Notes: generated from the sequence alone by a model not told the origin. A DNA stretch of 64,000 nt from Arachidicoccus rhizosphaerae (GCF_900107765.1 NZ_FNQY01000012.1:79766-143765); one strand, 5' to 3'. Shown: positions 51,949 through 61,699, numbered from the stretch's first letter. A program made the numbers and translations.

Positions 51949-53085
51949 CTATTCCCTGAGCTTTTGTGGATACTCCGTGAGCTCAAATGAGTAGTTGGTT
52001 GAGGCAAATGTCTGCAGATCACTGATCGTATAGTAAATCAGCTGCCCCATATGATGTGGATCCAACGCCTGCCCATATAGAGTGGCATAGGCCTTTAGGG
52101 CCTTTAGCCCGTCGTGAGGCAGCGGATCTTTACCCAGGGCATAGCCGTAAGCCCTGGTGGCTGCCAATAACTGCTGATCAGCACTACTGAGGCCGTTAAA
52201 TGCATCGCCGGAGGCTATGGCATCCGTGGACGCCTGAAATAAGCGGTTAAGTGCCAGACGAAGCTCCTCAGCACTACTGTCAGACTCCATAACCAGATAA
52301 ACCTCTTCTCCGAAAGCAAGACTGGAAACAATTCCCGGCGTATTTTGACCAAACAGCTCCAGCCACTTGTCATCAGTAGTGTCTATTTTCAAAAAAGGCG
52401 CATAAATAGGCGGCTGCAAAATCAGATTTGCCTTTATCACCTGAAAAGTCATAACCACTCTTCCTTTATCTGCATCCAGCCGGGTTGTATCCTTAAAACC
52501 CAGGTCAAATAATTGATTTAAGTCCTGATAAATCCCCAGCATTCCGCGCAGATAATTAAACCGGTCTTTAAATGCAGTCGGTGAAGCGCTGTATATGGAA
52601 GGCGTCTGCTGGACGCCTTTGTCAAAATTCGCCTGAATAGTACTTAGCAGCTTATGGTCATTAGATCCGGAAGCCTGAACATTTTCCAAGGCAAAATCAT
52701 CTATTGGCAGGTTGGTATAAATTGTTACAGGATTGCGCAGATCCTGACGGATGGAGATGAAAGTCGGCTTTAAAAGGCTTTTGCTGTCTGTTTTTGTGAG
52801 CACGGCCCCTAAATACAGGCTGTTTCTGGTTTCAGGATATAAAACGGGCACTTTGCTAAACTGGTAGTTTTTTGTAATGGGTGCCGGCTCATTACTACCG
52901 GTGTCGTCACCCGGATGATCCGGATTACCGGTACTGGAATCCGTAGGCGGGATTACGGGAGGCGGGCCGGGCGTTCCGCTCTTACTACAGGAAACGATGA
53001 GTAAGATCCCCAAAAAGAGACCTGACACAACGGTTAATCGTATTGGCCGGTTTGAATTCCAAAAAAGTGCAGTAAGGCGGTTCAT
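51949..53085 (-). CDS. Lipoprotein of unknown function
   Basis: 378 residues; lipoprotein signal with VSC (Cys33) after a hydrophobic stretch, then a Pro/Gly/Ser/Thr-rich linker (GTPGPPPVIPPTDSSTGNPD) and a ~300-residue globular part with no motif I recognise. Probably on the outer membrane, as Bacteroidota lipoproteins with a following Ser/Asp-rich stretch can be surface-exposed. Convergent with rpmA. Other Met codons upstream of the hydrophobic part are absent, so the start is well placed. Confidence 0.75.
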   Translation of the reverse strand: MNRLTALFWNSNRPIRLTVVSGLFLGILLIVSCSKSGTPGPPPVIPPTDSSTGNPDHPGDDTGSNEPAPITKNYQFSKVPVLYPETRNSLYLGAVLTKTDSKSLLKPTFISIRQDLRNPVTIYTNLPIDDFALENVQASGSNDHKLLSTIQANFDKGVQQTPSIYSASPTAFKDRFNYLRGMLGIYQDLNQLFDLGFKDTTRLDADKGRVVMTFQVIKANLILQPPIYAPFLKIDTTDDKWLELFGQNTPGIVSSLAFGEEVYLVMESDSSAEELRLALNRLFQASTDAIASGDAFNGLSSADQQLLAATRAYGYALGKDPLPHDGLKALKAYATLYGQALDPHHMGQLIYYTISDLQTFASTNYSFELTEYPQKLRE

Positions 53086-53322
53086 AGGTATATTTTTAGA
53101 CGTTGAAAGCCCATCCTTTATACAAGGTGTAGGGGTAAATAAAGATGAGCCAGGATGTAATTAGCGTTTTACCCGGGCTGACTGTAAAAGACTTCGGGTA
53201 AAGCGTTCAACGAATATACCAATAAACTATGAATTAATCAATAATATTCCAGATTAATGGAAAAAAATAACCCGTATTATCATTTCCACAAGGCACAGGT
53301 ATCAGGAGACCCATTCCGTCAG

Positions 53323-54429
53323 CTAAACCACCCAGCGGTCACATTTTTCCAAAAAGGCCGCATCCGTCTGGATGCCGATACCGGGGAGCAAAGGCTCCGG
53401 TAAGCTCAGACGGTAGTCTTGGATATGTACGCCCCTGGTTACAGGGTCTTCCAGATGCCCCAATAGACAGGTATCCATATCAAAAAACCGGATATTACCG
53501 GAAGCCATCACCATATGCGTCATAGCGGTCAGTGCCACTCTGGATTCCAGCATACCTCCCATCATGCAGGGTATTGCGTAAGCAGCTGCGGCGCTCGCGA
53601 TTTCAAGTCCACGGGTAATCCCGCCCGATTTAGCGAGCTTGATATTAATATAATCAAACCCGGCCCTGTGGCACTTTTCTACATCCCGCAGGTGATAACA
53701 GCTCTCGTCTGCCATAATAGGAATGCCTACTTCCGCCTTTAAGGCTAAAATCTCGTGATCCAGATAACTGGGCAGCGGCTGCTCACAAAATGCAATATCC
53801 AGACCTAAAGCCTGCATTCCTCCAAGAGCCGTTTTAGCTGCCTGAAGGCTCCATCCCTGATTGGCATCCAACTGTATTTGTATATCCGGTCCAATGGCCG
53901 CTCTGATTAGTTCAATACGCCTGATATCCTCCTTCGGGTCTTTTCCCACCTTCACCTTAATGATTTGTGCTTTATTTTCCTTAAACGTCAATGCCTGGCT
54001 GGCCATTTGTTCCGCAGTGCCAATCCCTACGGTTATATCCGTGGTAATGGGTTTTAGCTGTCCGCCCAGATAAGCAAATAAAGGCTTATTGTCTGCCTGG
54101 GCCGCAATATCCACGAGCGCCATATCAAAGGCACTCTTAATGGTCGTATTGCCTGCGATATACCTGTCAAAGTCTTCCAGGTGCTGCTGGATCTGCAGGG
54201 GATCTTTATCTTTTATGATGGCAGCCAGATCCCTGCCGACTGCAAGACAGGTTCCCTGGGTTTCTCCAACAATCATGGGAAAGGCGGAGCATTCCCCTGT
54301 CCCTATCAGTCCTTCATCCGTATAGATCCGGATCAGGACATTCTGGGCATAATCCATTGTGCCCGTTGCGATGGCAAAGGGCACCATCGAAATACTAAAA
54401 CCGTAGATTTCTGTATGGGTAATTTTCAT
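53323..54429 (-). CDS. Dipeptide epimerase (enolase superfamily)
   Basis: 368 residues from the ATG at 54429 (an upstream Met adds nine doubtful residues). MLE-type barrel: catalytic lysines in IIKVKVG (Lys158, Lys160), metal ligands Asp188, Glu216 and Asp241 (LDANQGW, CEQP, ADES), second-half Lys264/Lys267 in NIKLAKSGG, and a C-terminal DMD (Asp317, Asp319), the mark of dipeptide epimerases that hold the substrate amino group. Likely epimerises L-Ala-D/L-Glu or a related dipeptide in cell-wall recycling. The gene stands alone between a lipoprotein and a molybdoenzyme. Confidence 0.87.
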   Translation of the reverse strand: MKITHTEIYGFSISMVPFAIATGTMDYAQNVLIRIYTDEGLIGTGECSAFPMIVGETQGTCLAVGRDLAAIIKDKDPLQIQQHLEDFDRYIAGNTTIKSAFDMALVDIAAQADNKPLFAYLGGQLKPITTDITVGIGTAEQMASQALTFKENKAQIIKVKVGKDPKEDIRRIELIRAAIGPDIQIQLDANQGWSLQAAKTALGGMQALGLDIAFCEQPLPSYLDHEILALKAEVGIPIMADESCYHLRDVEKCHRAGFDYINIKLAKSGGITRGLEIASAAAAYAIPCMMGGMLESRVALTAMTHMVMASGNIRFFDMDTCLLGHLEDPVTRGVHIQDYRLSLPEPLLPGIGIQTDAAFLEKCDRWVV

Positions 54430-54669
54430 AAGAGAATACTTAGGATGGGAGAACAAATGTCTTTTCTATTTTTTTTAAAATTACTGTTTACAGGGCATAA
54501 CCAATGATTTTTTTGTGATGCGGGGCCGGTTTTGTAAATTGTGTAGGGTTTTTCATCAACTGCTTTAACGATTAGTCTCAGTTACCGCTTTTCATGACTG
54601 ATTAACCGGGACTGGCAAGTCAAAATAGGGCAGTCTGCTTTTATCTGAAATCTATAAAACCGGATTATC

Positions 54670-56343
54670 ATGATAGGTCATTTAAGTCAGGCAGAACAGG
54701 CCGTACTTTACCCAAAGGACAGAAAACTGGTCATGGTCATTAAACCCTATATGTGGGTTATTTTCGGGGCCATCATTGTCATTCCTATTGCAGCGGCCTG
54801 GATTCAGTATCTCTTTTTCGGCCTCCCTTCTGACCCCTCGGCCGTACTGGTCACCCTGCCATCAAAAGCAGATCCGGGCTTCCCCCTCTGGGCAAGATTA
54901 AGTCACTGGGTAAATTTTTTATTTTTATCCCTGATCATCCGCAGCGGTCTTTCTATTTTGGTCGATCACCCCAGACTCTATTTTAATAATGGCTGCGCTC
55001 CGGAATCCGAATGGGTGCGCTTTACACCTGTACAGGTACCCAAGGACAGGTTGTGGACCGCCAAAGAGGATGCCAGATACATCAGTCCGGTGCTGGGTCT
55101 GCCAGGATATCGGCACAGCATAGGGCTTGCCCGGGTATGGCATTTTCTCACAGTGCCGTTTTTTGTACTCAATGGCATTATTTTTATCTGTTATTTATTA
55201 TTCACCAATCACTGGCTCAGACTGGTACCGACTTCCTGGCAGATACTGCCTGATGCCTGGCATGTCTTTGTCCATTATGCCACTTTCAATTTTCCGGTGG
55301 AACCCAACGGATTTTATCATTATAATGCCTTGCAACAGCTGGCTTATTTTGCCGTCGTCTTCCTACTGGCACCGCTGGCCATCCTGACCGGACTTGCGAT
55401 GTCTCCGGCCATCTCCAACCGCTTCCCCTGGTACCCTAAATTATTCGGCAACCGACAATGTGCCCGCTCGGGGCATTTTATGGTCATGGTCTGTTACCTG
55501 GTCTTTATTGTTATTCACGTAGGACTTGTGGTAGCGACAGGCCTTTCCCGCAATCTGAATCATATTGTTATGGGAACGGACAGCACCACCAGTAACATGG
55601 GCCTTTATATCGGTATTGGGATCGTACTGTTTGTCGTCATCTGTTGCTTTGTGGCCTTATGGCTAAGCTGGCATCGTCCCAGACAATTACAAAGGGCTCA
55701 GGCAGCCGTCAATGGCAATCTGTGGCGCAGGAGCATCAATACTTTTAAACCTGCCAGGTATTATACCAAAAAGGACATTTCTCCTTTTTTCTGGCCCAAT
55801 GGCAAAATACCGGAAGACTCTGAAAAGTGGGTGGAACTGGCAAAAAATAATTTTAAAGACTACAAATTAAAAATTACAGGACTGGTAGAAAATCCCATGG
55901 AACTTTCTTTAGAGGAACTTAAAAAGATTGCCATGGATCAGAATATCACCATGCACCATTGTATACAGGGATGGTCCGGAATCGCGGAGTGGGGTGGATT
56001 ACCCTTGCACAAACTCATTGAGCTGGTAAAACCGCATGACAATGTCACTACGGTAGCTTTTTATTCATTCGGGACCGGGTTATATGGCGGAGTTTATTAC
56101 GATACGCATACCCTGGATAACTGTAAAAAACCATTAAGTCTTCTGGCCTGGGAGATGAATTACAAACCCTTGTCCATTGAACATGGGGCTCCTCTCAGAC
56201 TCAGAATTGAAAACCAGCTCGGCTACAAAATGGTAAAATGGATCGATTATATTGAATTTGTAGCATCCCATACAGATGTTGGGAAAGGATATGGTGGCAA
56301 AAATGAGGATGATGAATATTTTGATCTGCTGGCTGATACCTAG
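54670..56343 (+). CDS. Cytochrome b/molybdopterin domain fusion (sulfite oxidase family)
   Basis: 557 residues. N-terminal half has about five membrane helices with the histidines expected for a b-type cytochrome (WARLSHWVNFL near 75, HVGLVVATGLSRNLNH near 280). The C-terminal ~170 residues form an oxidoreductase molybdopterin-binding domain with HHCIQGWSG (Cys431 as molybdenum ligand) and YYDTHTLDNCKKP. In MsrP/MsrQ systems the two parts are separate proteins; here they are one chain. The reaction is unknown. Single gene with 31 identical bases of its 3' end repeated at 58201. Confidence 0.88.
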   Translation: MIGHLSQAEQAVLYPKDRKLVMVIKPYMWVIFGAIIVIPIAAAWIQYLFFGLPSDPSAVLVTLPSKADPGFPLWARLSHWVNFLFLSLIIRSGLSILVDHPRLYFNNGCAPESEWVRFTPVQVPKDRLWTAKEDARYISPVLGLPGYRHSIGLARVWHFLTVPFFVLNGIIFICYLLFTNHWLRLVPTSWQILPDAWHVFVHYATFNFPVEPNGFYHYNALQQLAYFAVVFLLAPLAILTGLAMSPAISNRFPWYPKLFGNRQCARSGHFMVMVCYLVFIVIHVGLVVATGLSRNLNHIVMGTDSTTSNMGLYIGIGIVLFVVICCFVALWLSWHRPRQLQRAQAAVNGNLWRRSINTFKPARYYTKKDISPFFWPNGKIPEDSEKWVELAKNNFKDYKLKITGLVENPMELSLEELKKIAMDQNITMHHCIQGWSGIAEWGGLPLHKLIELVKPHDNVTTVAFYSFGTGLYGGVYYDTHTLDNCKKPLSLLAWEMNYKPLSIEHGAPLRLRIENQLGYKMVKWIDYIEFVASHTDVGKGYGGKNEDDEYFDLLADT

Positions 56344-56346
56344 CGC
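56316..56346 (+). repeat. Direct repeat copy 1 (31 bp)
   Basis: The last 28 bases of the molybdoenzyme gene plus three after the stop; an identical copy lies at 58201-58231. Together they bracket about 1.9 kb that holds the alpha/beta hydrolase. Confidence 0.9.
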
Positions 56347-56363
56347 CAAAACCATAAAAAAAA

Positions 56364-56460
56364 GCAACTTTTGGCCAGATATAATTTCTTATAACCAGCC
56401 AAAATCAACAAAAAAGGCAACTTTTGGCTAGATATAAACCATTATAACGGGTCAAAATCA
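56364..56460. repeat. Tandem pair of ~50-bp near-palindromic repeats
   Basis: Two copies of a unit with TTTTGGC...TATAA and TTATAAC...CCAAAA arms. Each half-pair can form an imperfect 16-bp stem. A third related copy occurs at 60853-60905. May be promoter-like or transposon-end relics. Confidence 0.6.
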
Positions 56461-56648
56461 CAGCGAATCATACACTATGATTGAATAATATACCTTCAAA
56501 TACTATAAACTTCCAAAAAAAATCACCAAAGACTACATCCACCATATCCGGTTCAGCCATACACTACATTATGAAAAAAGTAAATCCTCTCAATTACCTT
56601 ATCTTTAGTCAACTTTGTTTATCTAATTTTTCGAAAACGAATGAGCGA

Positions 56649-57335
56649 ATGAAGCAGGCGGCAAAAAAAATCTACATAATGATTCCCGGTGGTTGGCATG
56701 GCGGATGGTCTTTTGATCCCATAAAAGACCGGCTTATAAAAACAGGCCATGACTTCCTTGCGCTTACCCTGCCCGGCCTTGAACATCCTAGCCTGCCTCA
56801 TAAAAAAGTAATAAATCTGGATACCCATATCCGGTACGTTGTAGACCAGCTTGTCGAACAAGATTTCAGTCAGGTTATATTATGCGCCCACAGCTATGGA
56901 GGACTTGTTATAACGGGAGTTGCTGATCAAATCCCGGAAAAAATCCACTCGCTTGTCTATATTGATGCCTATATCCCAGAAAACGGAGATTCCTGCTGGA
57001 AACTCACCAGCGAAGTTTACAGAGATTTATTTATTGAAGGCGTTGCTCACGACGGTTATACCGTCGCCGTTCCTCCTGGTACTGAAAAACGCAGAGTACC
57101 CCATCCGGTAGCCACGTTTATGCAGGCTTTACATTTGACAGGCCGATATAAACAAATCCGTAACCGCGTTTTCGTTTACGCCAGTGGTTGGGCCGCAACG
57201 CCATTTAAAAAACAATATGAGGCCCTGAAAAATAATCCCGAGTGGCATCTTGAAACAATACATTGCGGGCATAATGTTATGAGAGAAGCCCCCGAAAATC
57301 TGACGGCTATTCTGGAAAAAACTGCAGATTTATAG
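56649..57335 (+). CDS. Alpha/beta hydrolase
   Basis: 228 residues from the ATG at 56649; upstream starts (56481, 56571) give an unlikely N-terminus. Nucleophile motif CAHSYGGLVI (Ser in HSYGG), oxyanion region PGGWHGGWSF, and a C-terminal His in IHCGHNVMREAPENL. Similar to salicylate/methyl-ester esterase-like hydrolases. Substrate unknown. Lies between 31-bp direct repeats, so may have been inserted. Confidence 0.82.
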   Translation: MKQAAKKIYIMIPGGWHGGWSFDPIKDRLIKTGHDFLALTLPGLEHPSLPHKKVINLDTHIRYVVDQLVEQDFSQVILCAHSYGGLVITGVADQIPEKIHSLVYIDAYIPENGDSCWKLTSEVYRDLFIEGVAHDGYTVAVPPGTEKRRVPHPVATFMQALHLTGRYKQIRNRVFVYASGWAATPFKKQYEALKNNPEWHLETIHCGHNVMREAPENLTAILEKTADL

Positions 57336-58156
57336 ATGCAGGTTTAATTGGGTACTTTTTACCTATTGCATTCAACCCATATATCATGAAATAATAAAGG
57401 CTCTTGCCTGAAAATTGGAAACCACTAAGCCAGGATATCCAGGAGAATAGCATTATTAAACAATGTGCCGAAGCCCAGCCAACACGCTGATATCAAAAAC
57501 ACGAACAATGGTATTCCTTTACGGGCTGATCAGAAGCCTTCAGTCCTAGATGTTCTATCATCATCTCTACATTACTTTAGCCCATAAAATTCTCATTTTA
57601 TTTGCCGAAAAAATTATATCGGTAGTTTCACATAACAATGACGGTTAGCTCTGAATGCTCAAGGCTTGAAATACCCCAGTAATACGGTCAATCATCCAAA
57701 AAGAGGTGCTTCCACGATTCATGCTCGCTGCGTATTTTCTTCATCAAGAGCCGATAAATAGGCTTCTATAGTGATGAGAGCAGGGCCTGAACTGCAGGGG
57801 TTTGCCGAATGGAATAGTGGGGTGGAATCAGATATCTATTTGCTAAACAGGCGGGCAACCACCACCACCATACCACCGAAGACAACCCTGACTGATGATC
57901 AACCGTAAAACACATTAAGACTGATAAACCCGACGTCCTTTTTGTTCATTTGACGAGGTCGATATGGTGCCGGCCAGGGTATCGGATGTTGGAACAAAAG
58001 AACGCTATAATGCCTAAAAACACGGCAGGTCCGGGTAGCCAAACCATTAAATCCGCCCTGTTTATTAAAGAAGCCTGTACCAACTCCCATCTTCACCTTG
58101 ATTAACAACTATACGTGTAACGACAACCTGTTTTTTTTAATTAAATTCCATCATAT

Positions 58157-58200
58157 TGCCAAATCACGAAGTAAAACAGTGCCAAATCTGGAAGTAAAAT
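58157..58200 (+). repeat. Two degenerate copies of the 23-bp repeat
   Basis: GCCAAATCACGAAGTAAAAC followed by GCCAAATCTGGAAGTAAAAT: the same unit that is repeated five times at 62164-62276. Directly abuts the second 31-bp direct repeat. Confidence 0.8.
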
Positions 58201-58231
58201 ATATTTTGATCTGCTGGCTGATACCTAGCGC
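58201..58231 (+). repeat. Direct repeat copy 2 (31 bp)
   Basis: Identical to 56316-56346, the 3' end of the molybdoenzyme gene. After it the sequence differs (CTTCGGTGAGCC against CAAAACC). Confidence 0.9.
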
Positions 58232-58362
58232 TTCGGTGAGCCAATCACCAGACTTCTCCTAAGTGATCTTTGACTAGCAGGAGCCCGTTTAAAATTCAAA
58301 CAATTTGTTAACAATACGTTATATAGAATAAATACTCCTACCTTAAGGTATAATTTAAGGAG

Positions 58363-60795
58363 ATGTCTCAACCAAACTATGCCCATTTAAACGTATTACC
58401 TGCCCTGAAAAAGAAGGTAAAATTGTTTTATCCATTACCACACAATTATCGTTTTCTTAAAACACGTTACTTGCGCTGCTTTAATTTTTTATTGATTTCT
58501 CTTATAGCTATAACTAACGTAAAGAGTCAGTCATCCTCCGCAAATTGGGCTTCAGAGCTGCCCGCCACCTTAAAGGGTGAGTGGTATCATCCTGCCACCG
58601 GTAGCTGTACATTTGGATTTTATGACAGGGGCGCAGTTTTTGAAGGACGCTTCTGGCAGTATGATAGCCTGCAAAAAAGTAAAAAATCCATTCATCTGTA
58701 TCTTACCAGCGAATATGGCCAAAAGGCAGTACTTGAGTGCAGCCTCAGTAACGACAAACTGAAGCTCAGTACCAGCAGTGAAAAAAATTTACCCAAAGTT
58801 TCATATTTTAGGTTCCGTGAACAATGCAGCATCAAACATAACCTACCTGCTATTGCCCGGCCGGGATTTTCAAAGGATACCGTATATTTCAACTATTATT
58901 CACAAAATGCCGTCGGCGGGCAGATATCTGTTGGAGTGAAGTCCCTTATTTTATCAATAGGCACAAACTATTACCTTCAGATTCAAAATAACGGCATGGT
59001 ACATGTGGCCATTCCCGTGAAACGTCCCACCCTGCTTGAAGTTACCCTTTCTTCAACTTACAATAAGGAACCGGTCAAAATTATGATGGTTCCGGGATCA
59101 GAAATCACCTTACTGGAAACGAATGGTCAGTTGCATTATGGAGGCGCTGGTTCGTTACTTGCCCTTGAAATGCAACCATTATTTGAAAAACAGCATTACG
59201 GTTCTGGCCTAGATATTTTAAGCCTGATTAAGGGGAAGCTACAAGCCAACCAAAAACCCACGCCGGCCCAGTATAAGCAACAATTTTTAACCATCCGGGA
59301 AGACTTGCTGAAGCACCTGGACAGTGTTAAATCTGCCGGACAAATCAGCCCACTCAGCTATCAGATTGGCCGTTACAATATCATTTATGCTGTCGCAGAT
59401 GCGCTATTACATTATACCGAGAAAACCAAAGACGGCTGGTATGCAGAAAACAGTGAACATACAAATGATGTCAATTCTATCAATGCGGCGCTTCCCTCCG
59501 ATTATTTTGATTTTTTAAAAGGCCTCGACAATGACGAGGCTATCATTTCGCCCGCCTTCAGAGATTTTGTTGAATCGATCCGCAATCCCAATCAGCATAC
59601 TGATTATCCGCCGCTCGATAATATCGGGATGGACACCATAGGTCATATTGCCCCGCAAACGCTGGCAAAGGATCTTTTACCACTGCAGCACTTAGACCCA
59701 CCACTTACCGCCTCACAACGGCAATTATTACAGGACGTTTTGAACTTAACAGACAGTGCTGCTATCCAAAAATTCGTAAGCCAGCACCAGCAGGAATTCA
59801 TTACGCTTTCGACCGATTACTATCTTATCTACATTTTAGATACCGTACCGAACTTTCTACTTGCCCGGTGTAGGCAGCAGTTTGGCTGGAAGCCTGGAAT
59901 TCTGACAGACATCCTGGCACCAGGTAATCTGACACAGCAGTTCTTGTCACAGGGCCAAACAGGCATTCCGGAAGAATATTTTAAAGGCCCTAACCAGAAG
60001 TTTAGTAATCCATTTATTGCAGCCACACTTTTAGAAAGATTGCAAGAGATAAAAAATACCAGCACACAAATATCCGCTGCCCAAGCAATGCAAACAAATC
60101 AACACGCTATAAATTATAACAGTGAGGCGGAGTGGATGGATATACATCCTGAACAATTTATCAGTTGTGACACGATCCGCCGCAACGGCCTTACCCTTAT
60201 TTTTGCGATTAATCAAATTGGGTTTAGCCAGCAAATAAAAGACAGCATGATTAAAACTTTCTTTGCCGTCTATCCTAAGCAGATGCAGGCTTATAACAAG
60301 GAGGCGGCTAAAAAAGTCATATTTGTGATGGATTCTGCCTGTCCTTTACTTGCTGCCACGGTACACAATGTAGTCCGGTTTCAGCCAAAATGGTTTAATA
60401 CCAACCCAAAGGATTATGACGTTGTGACTCATGAGGTGATGCATATCATACAGCACTATCAAAAGAACAATTACAGTCCCAGGTGGCTTTCAGAAGGCAT
60501 CGCTGATTATGTAAGGCAGATTTATGGTCTCCATAACGTTGATGCCAACTGGAGTATGCCTCCACTGATTAACGGCATGCATTATACCAACAGTTACCGG
60601 ATTACCGCCAGATTTTTATATTGGATAACTGAGCACAAGGATAAGGATTTTGTAAGAGTTGTGGACAAAATGCTGAGGGACGACTCATATTCAAGCGCTG
60701 TCTGGCAGGAGCGCACAGGCAAGGAACTGGATCAGTTATGGTCGGCATATACAGAAAACCCGCAAATCGATTTACAACAGTTACATTCGTATTAG
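58363..60795 (+). CDS. Large exported protein with BSP-type metallopeptidase domain
   Basis: 810 residues. A basic ~38-residue N-terminus and a hydrophobic helix (FNFLLISLIAITNVKSQ) act as signal. The middle (residues ~55-600) is not recognised; its front resembles lipocalin-like beta sheets (GEWYHPATGSCTFGFYDRGA). The C-terminal ~190 residues are a BSP peptidase: HEVMHIIQ at 690-697 then RWLSEGIADYVRQIYGL, close to the gene at 10713. A 290-base fragment of this gene is repeated at 61700. SD-like AAGGAG touches the ATG, which is rare here. Confidence 0.8.
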   Translation: MSQPNYAHLNVLPALKKKVKLFYPLPHNYRFLKTRYLRCFNFLLISLIAITNVKSQSSSANWASELPATLKGEWYHPATGSCTFGFYDRGAVFEGRFWQYDSLQKSKKSIHLYLTSEYGQKAVLECSLSNDKLKLSTSSEKNLPKVSYFRFREQCSIKHNLPAIARPGFSKDTVYFNYYSQNAVGGQISVGVKSLILSIGTNYYLQIQNNGMVHVAIPVKRPTLLEVTLSSTYNKEPVKIMMVPGSEITLLETNGQLHYGGAGSLLALEMQPLFEKQHYGSGLDILSLIKGKLQANQKPTPAQYKQQFLTIREDLLKHLDSVKSAGQISPLSYQIGRYNIIYAVADALLHYTEKTKDGWYAENSEHTNDVNSINAALPSDYFDFLKGLDNDEAIISPAFRDFVESIRNPNQHTDYPPLDNIGMDTIGHIAPQTLAKDLLPLQHLDPPLTASQRQLLQDVLNLTDSAAIQKFVSQHQQEFITLSTDYYLIYILDTVPNFLLARCRQQFGWKPGILTDILAPGNLTQQFLSQGQTGIPEEYFKGPNQKFSNPFIAATLLERLQEIKNTSTQISAAQAMQTNQHAINYNSEAEWMDIHPEQFISCDTIRRNGLTLIFAINQIGFSQQIKDSMIKTFFAVYPKQMQAYNKEAAKKVIFVMDSACPLLAATVHNVVRFQPKWFNTNPKDYDVVTHEVMHIIQHYQKNNYSPRWLSEGIADYVRQIYGLHNVDANWSMPPLINGMHYTNSYRITARFLYWITEHKDKDFVRVVDKMLRDDSYSSAVWQERTGKELDQLWSAYTENPQIDLQQLHSY

Positions 60796-60852
60796 GGCGA
60801 TTTCTTAAACTTTCCGATTATGAATCAAAATTTAAAACTTCTGCATAATTAA

Positions 60853-60905
60853 AATTATTTATAACTGGCCAAAACCACTAAAATTTGTACCTTTTAGCTG
60901 GATTT
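60853..60905 (+). repeat. Third copy of the TTTTGGC-type repeat
   Basis: TTATAACTGGCCAAAA ... TACCTTTTAGCTGGATTTGAT, related to the units at 56364-56460. It lies just before the gene at 60957 and includes a TACCTTTT that could serve as a -7 box. Confidence 0.55.
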
Positions 60906-60956
60906 GATCAATGAGCAACGTTATTCTGTTAGAATTCAGCCATCAAAATATGATCT

Positions 60957-61484
60957 ATGAATAGAAAATTTTATATTATACTAGTTGTAGTAGCTGTTCA
61001 GATTCCGGCTTTTTTGTTAACCGGTAACGCAGCTTTAATGGCAAATACTTTAAATCATCATCAAAAGGATCTACAACACAATTATCCGTACACAATTCGA
61101 GATACGATTCCCAAGAGCCGCATAGATGGAATATACAAGATCAAATCACTCCATAAAGAAGATATAAACACCTCTATTCTTGCCACAAAGCCATCAATAA
61201 ATCTGAAAGACTTTTCCACTGCAAAAACTGTAATGGATCAGACAGGTCAACCTACTTTAGAAATTGACTTGAATAATATGGGCCGAAAAAAATTTTATGA
61301 ACTTACTAAAGCAAACATAAACAAACCACTGGCCATTGTCCTACAAGGGAAAATAGTATCCGTCCCTTTTATAAACTCAGCTATTGATAGCGATCAAATC
61401 CTGGTTAATGGGATTGGAACTTTAAGAGAAGTAACTGACATTGCAAATAACTTAAATAAAGCTTTAAAAAAGAACAACAAATGA
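60957..61484 (+). CDS. Stand-alone SecDF P1-head-like domain protein
   Basis: 175 residues with a signal peptide (1-28, up to NAALMA). The mature part reads STAKTVMDQTGQPTLEIDLN, FYELTKANINKPLAIVLQGK, IVSVPFINSAIDSDQILVNG: the pattern of the SecD first periplasmic domain head, normally part of a 400-1000-residue membrane protein. Here it has no membrane segments after the signal. It may have been split off for a new role, or bind a partner in the periplasm. Confidence 0.7.
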   Translation: MNRKFYIILVVVAVQIPAFLLTGNAALMANTLNHHQKDLQHNYPYTIRDTIPKSRIDGIYKIKSLHKEDINTSILATKPSINLKDFSTAKTVMDQTGQPTLEIDLNNMGRKKFYELTKANINKPLAIVLQGKIVSVPFINSAIDSDQILVNGIGTLREVTDIANNLNKALKKNNK

Positions 61485-61543
61485 ATTCAGCATTCATTTT
61501 TAAAAGAATAAGATAAAGTTATCCCATCCTTGCCTTGTGTGCA

Positions 61544-61580
61544 TAAAAAAAGTCTCAATAATTACTTATTGAGACTTTTA
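61544..61580. terminator. Terminator of the orphan 5S copy
   Basis: AAAAAAGTCTCAATAA, 4 bases, TTATTGAGACTTTT; T-runs on both strands. Same as the one at 63650 with a single base change. Confidence 0.9.
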
Positions 61581-61588
61581 AAATAAAT

Positions 61589-61698
61589 ATGGCAACTACC
61601 TACTCTCCCAGGGATAATACCCAAGTACCATCGGCCATGAGGGGTTTTAACTACTCTGTTCGGTATGGGAAGAGGTGAAGACCCTTGGAATAACCACC
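61589..61698 (-). rRNA. Orphan 5S rRNA copy (likely pseudogene)
   Basis: About 110 bases nearly identical to the 5S at 63694-63804 (one inserted T, G-to-A in helix I, one more change). Its 5' end at 61698 stops at CCACC and joins a fragment of the 58363 gene instead of a 23S gene. No 23S or promoter upstream on the minus strand, so it may not be expressed. Confidence 0.85.
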
Positions 61699-61699
61699 C

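Larger units (their letters stand above)
57336..58362. other. 1-kb gene-free region with repeat and IS-like remnants
   Basis: No intact gene. A segment at about 57660-57735 and another at about 58060-58200 match pieces of 61990-62220, including GTGGA...CACCT and ATTGACC runs when read on the minus strand. The 23-bp repeat unit starts at 58157. Looks like the ends of a degraded mobile element. Confidence 0.55.

Noticed and set aside
57899..58108. 69-codon minus-strand frame in the repeat region
   Set aside because: Within diverged element remnants; no family match. Kept only as part of the remnant region.
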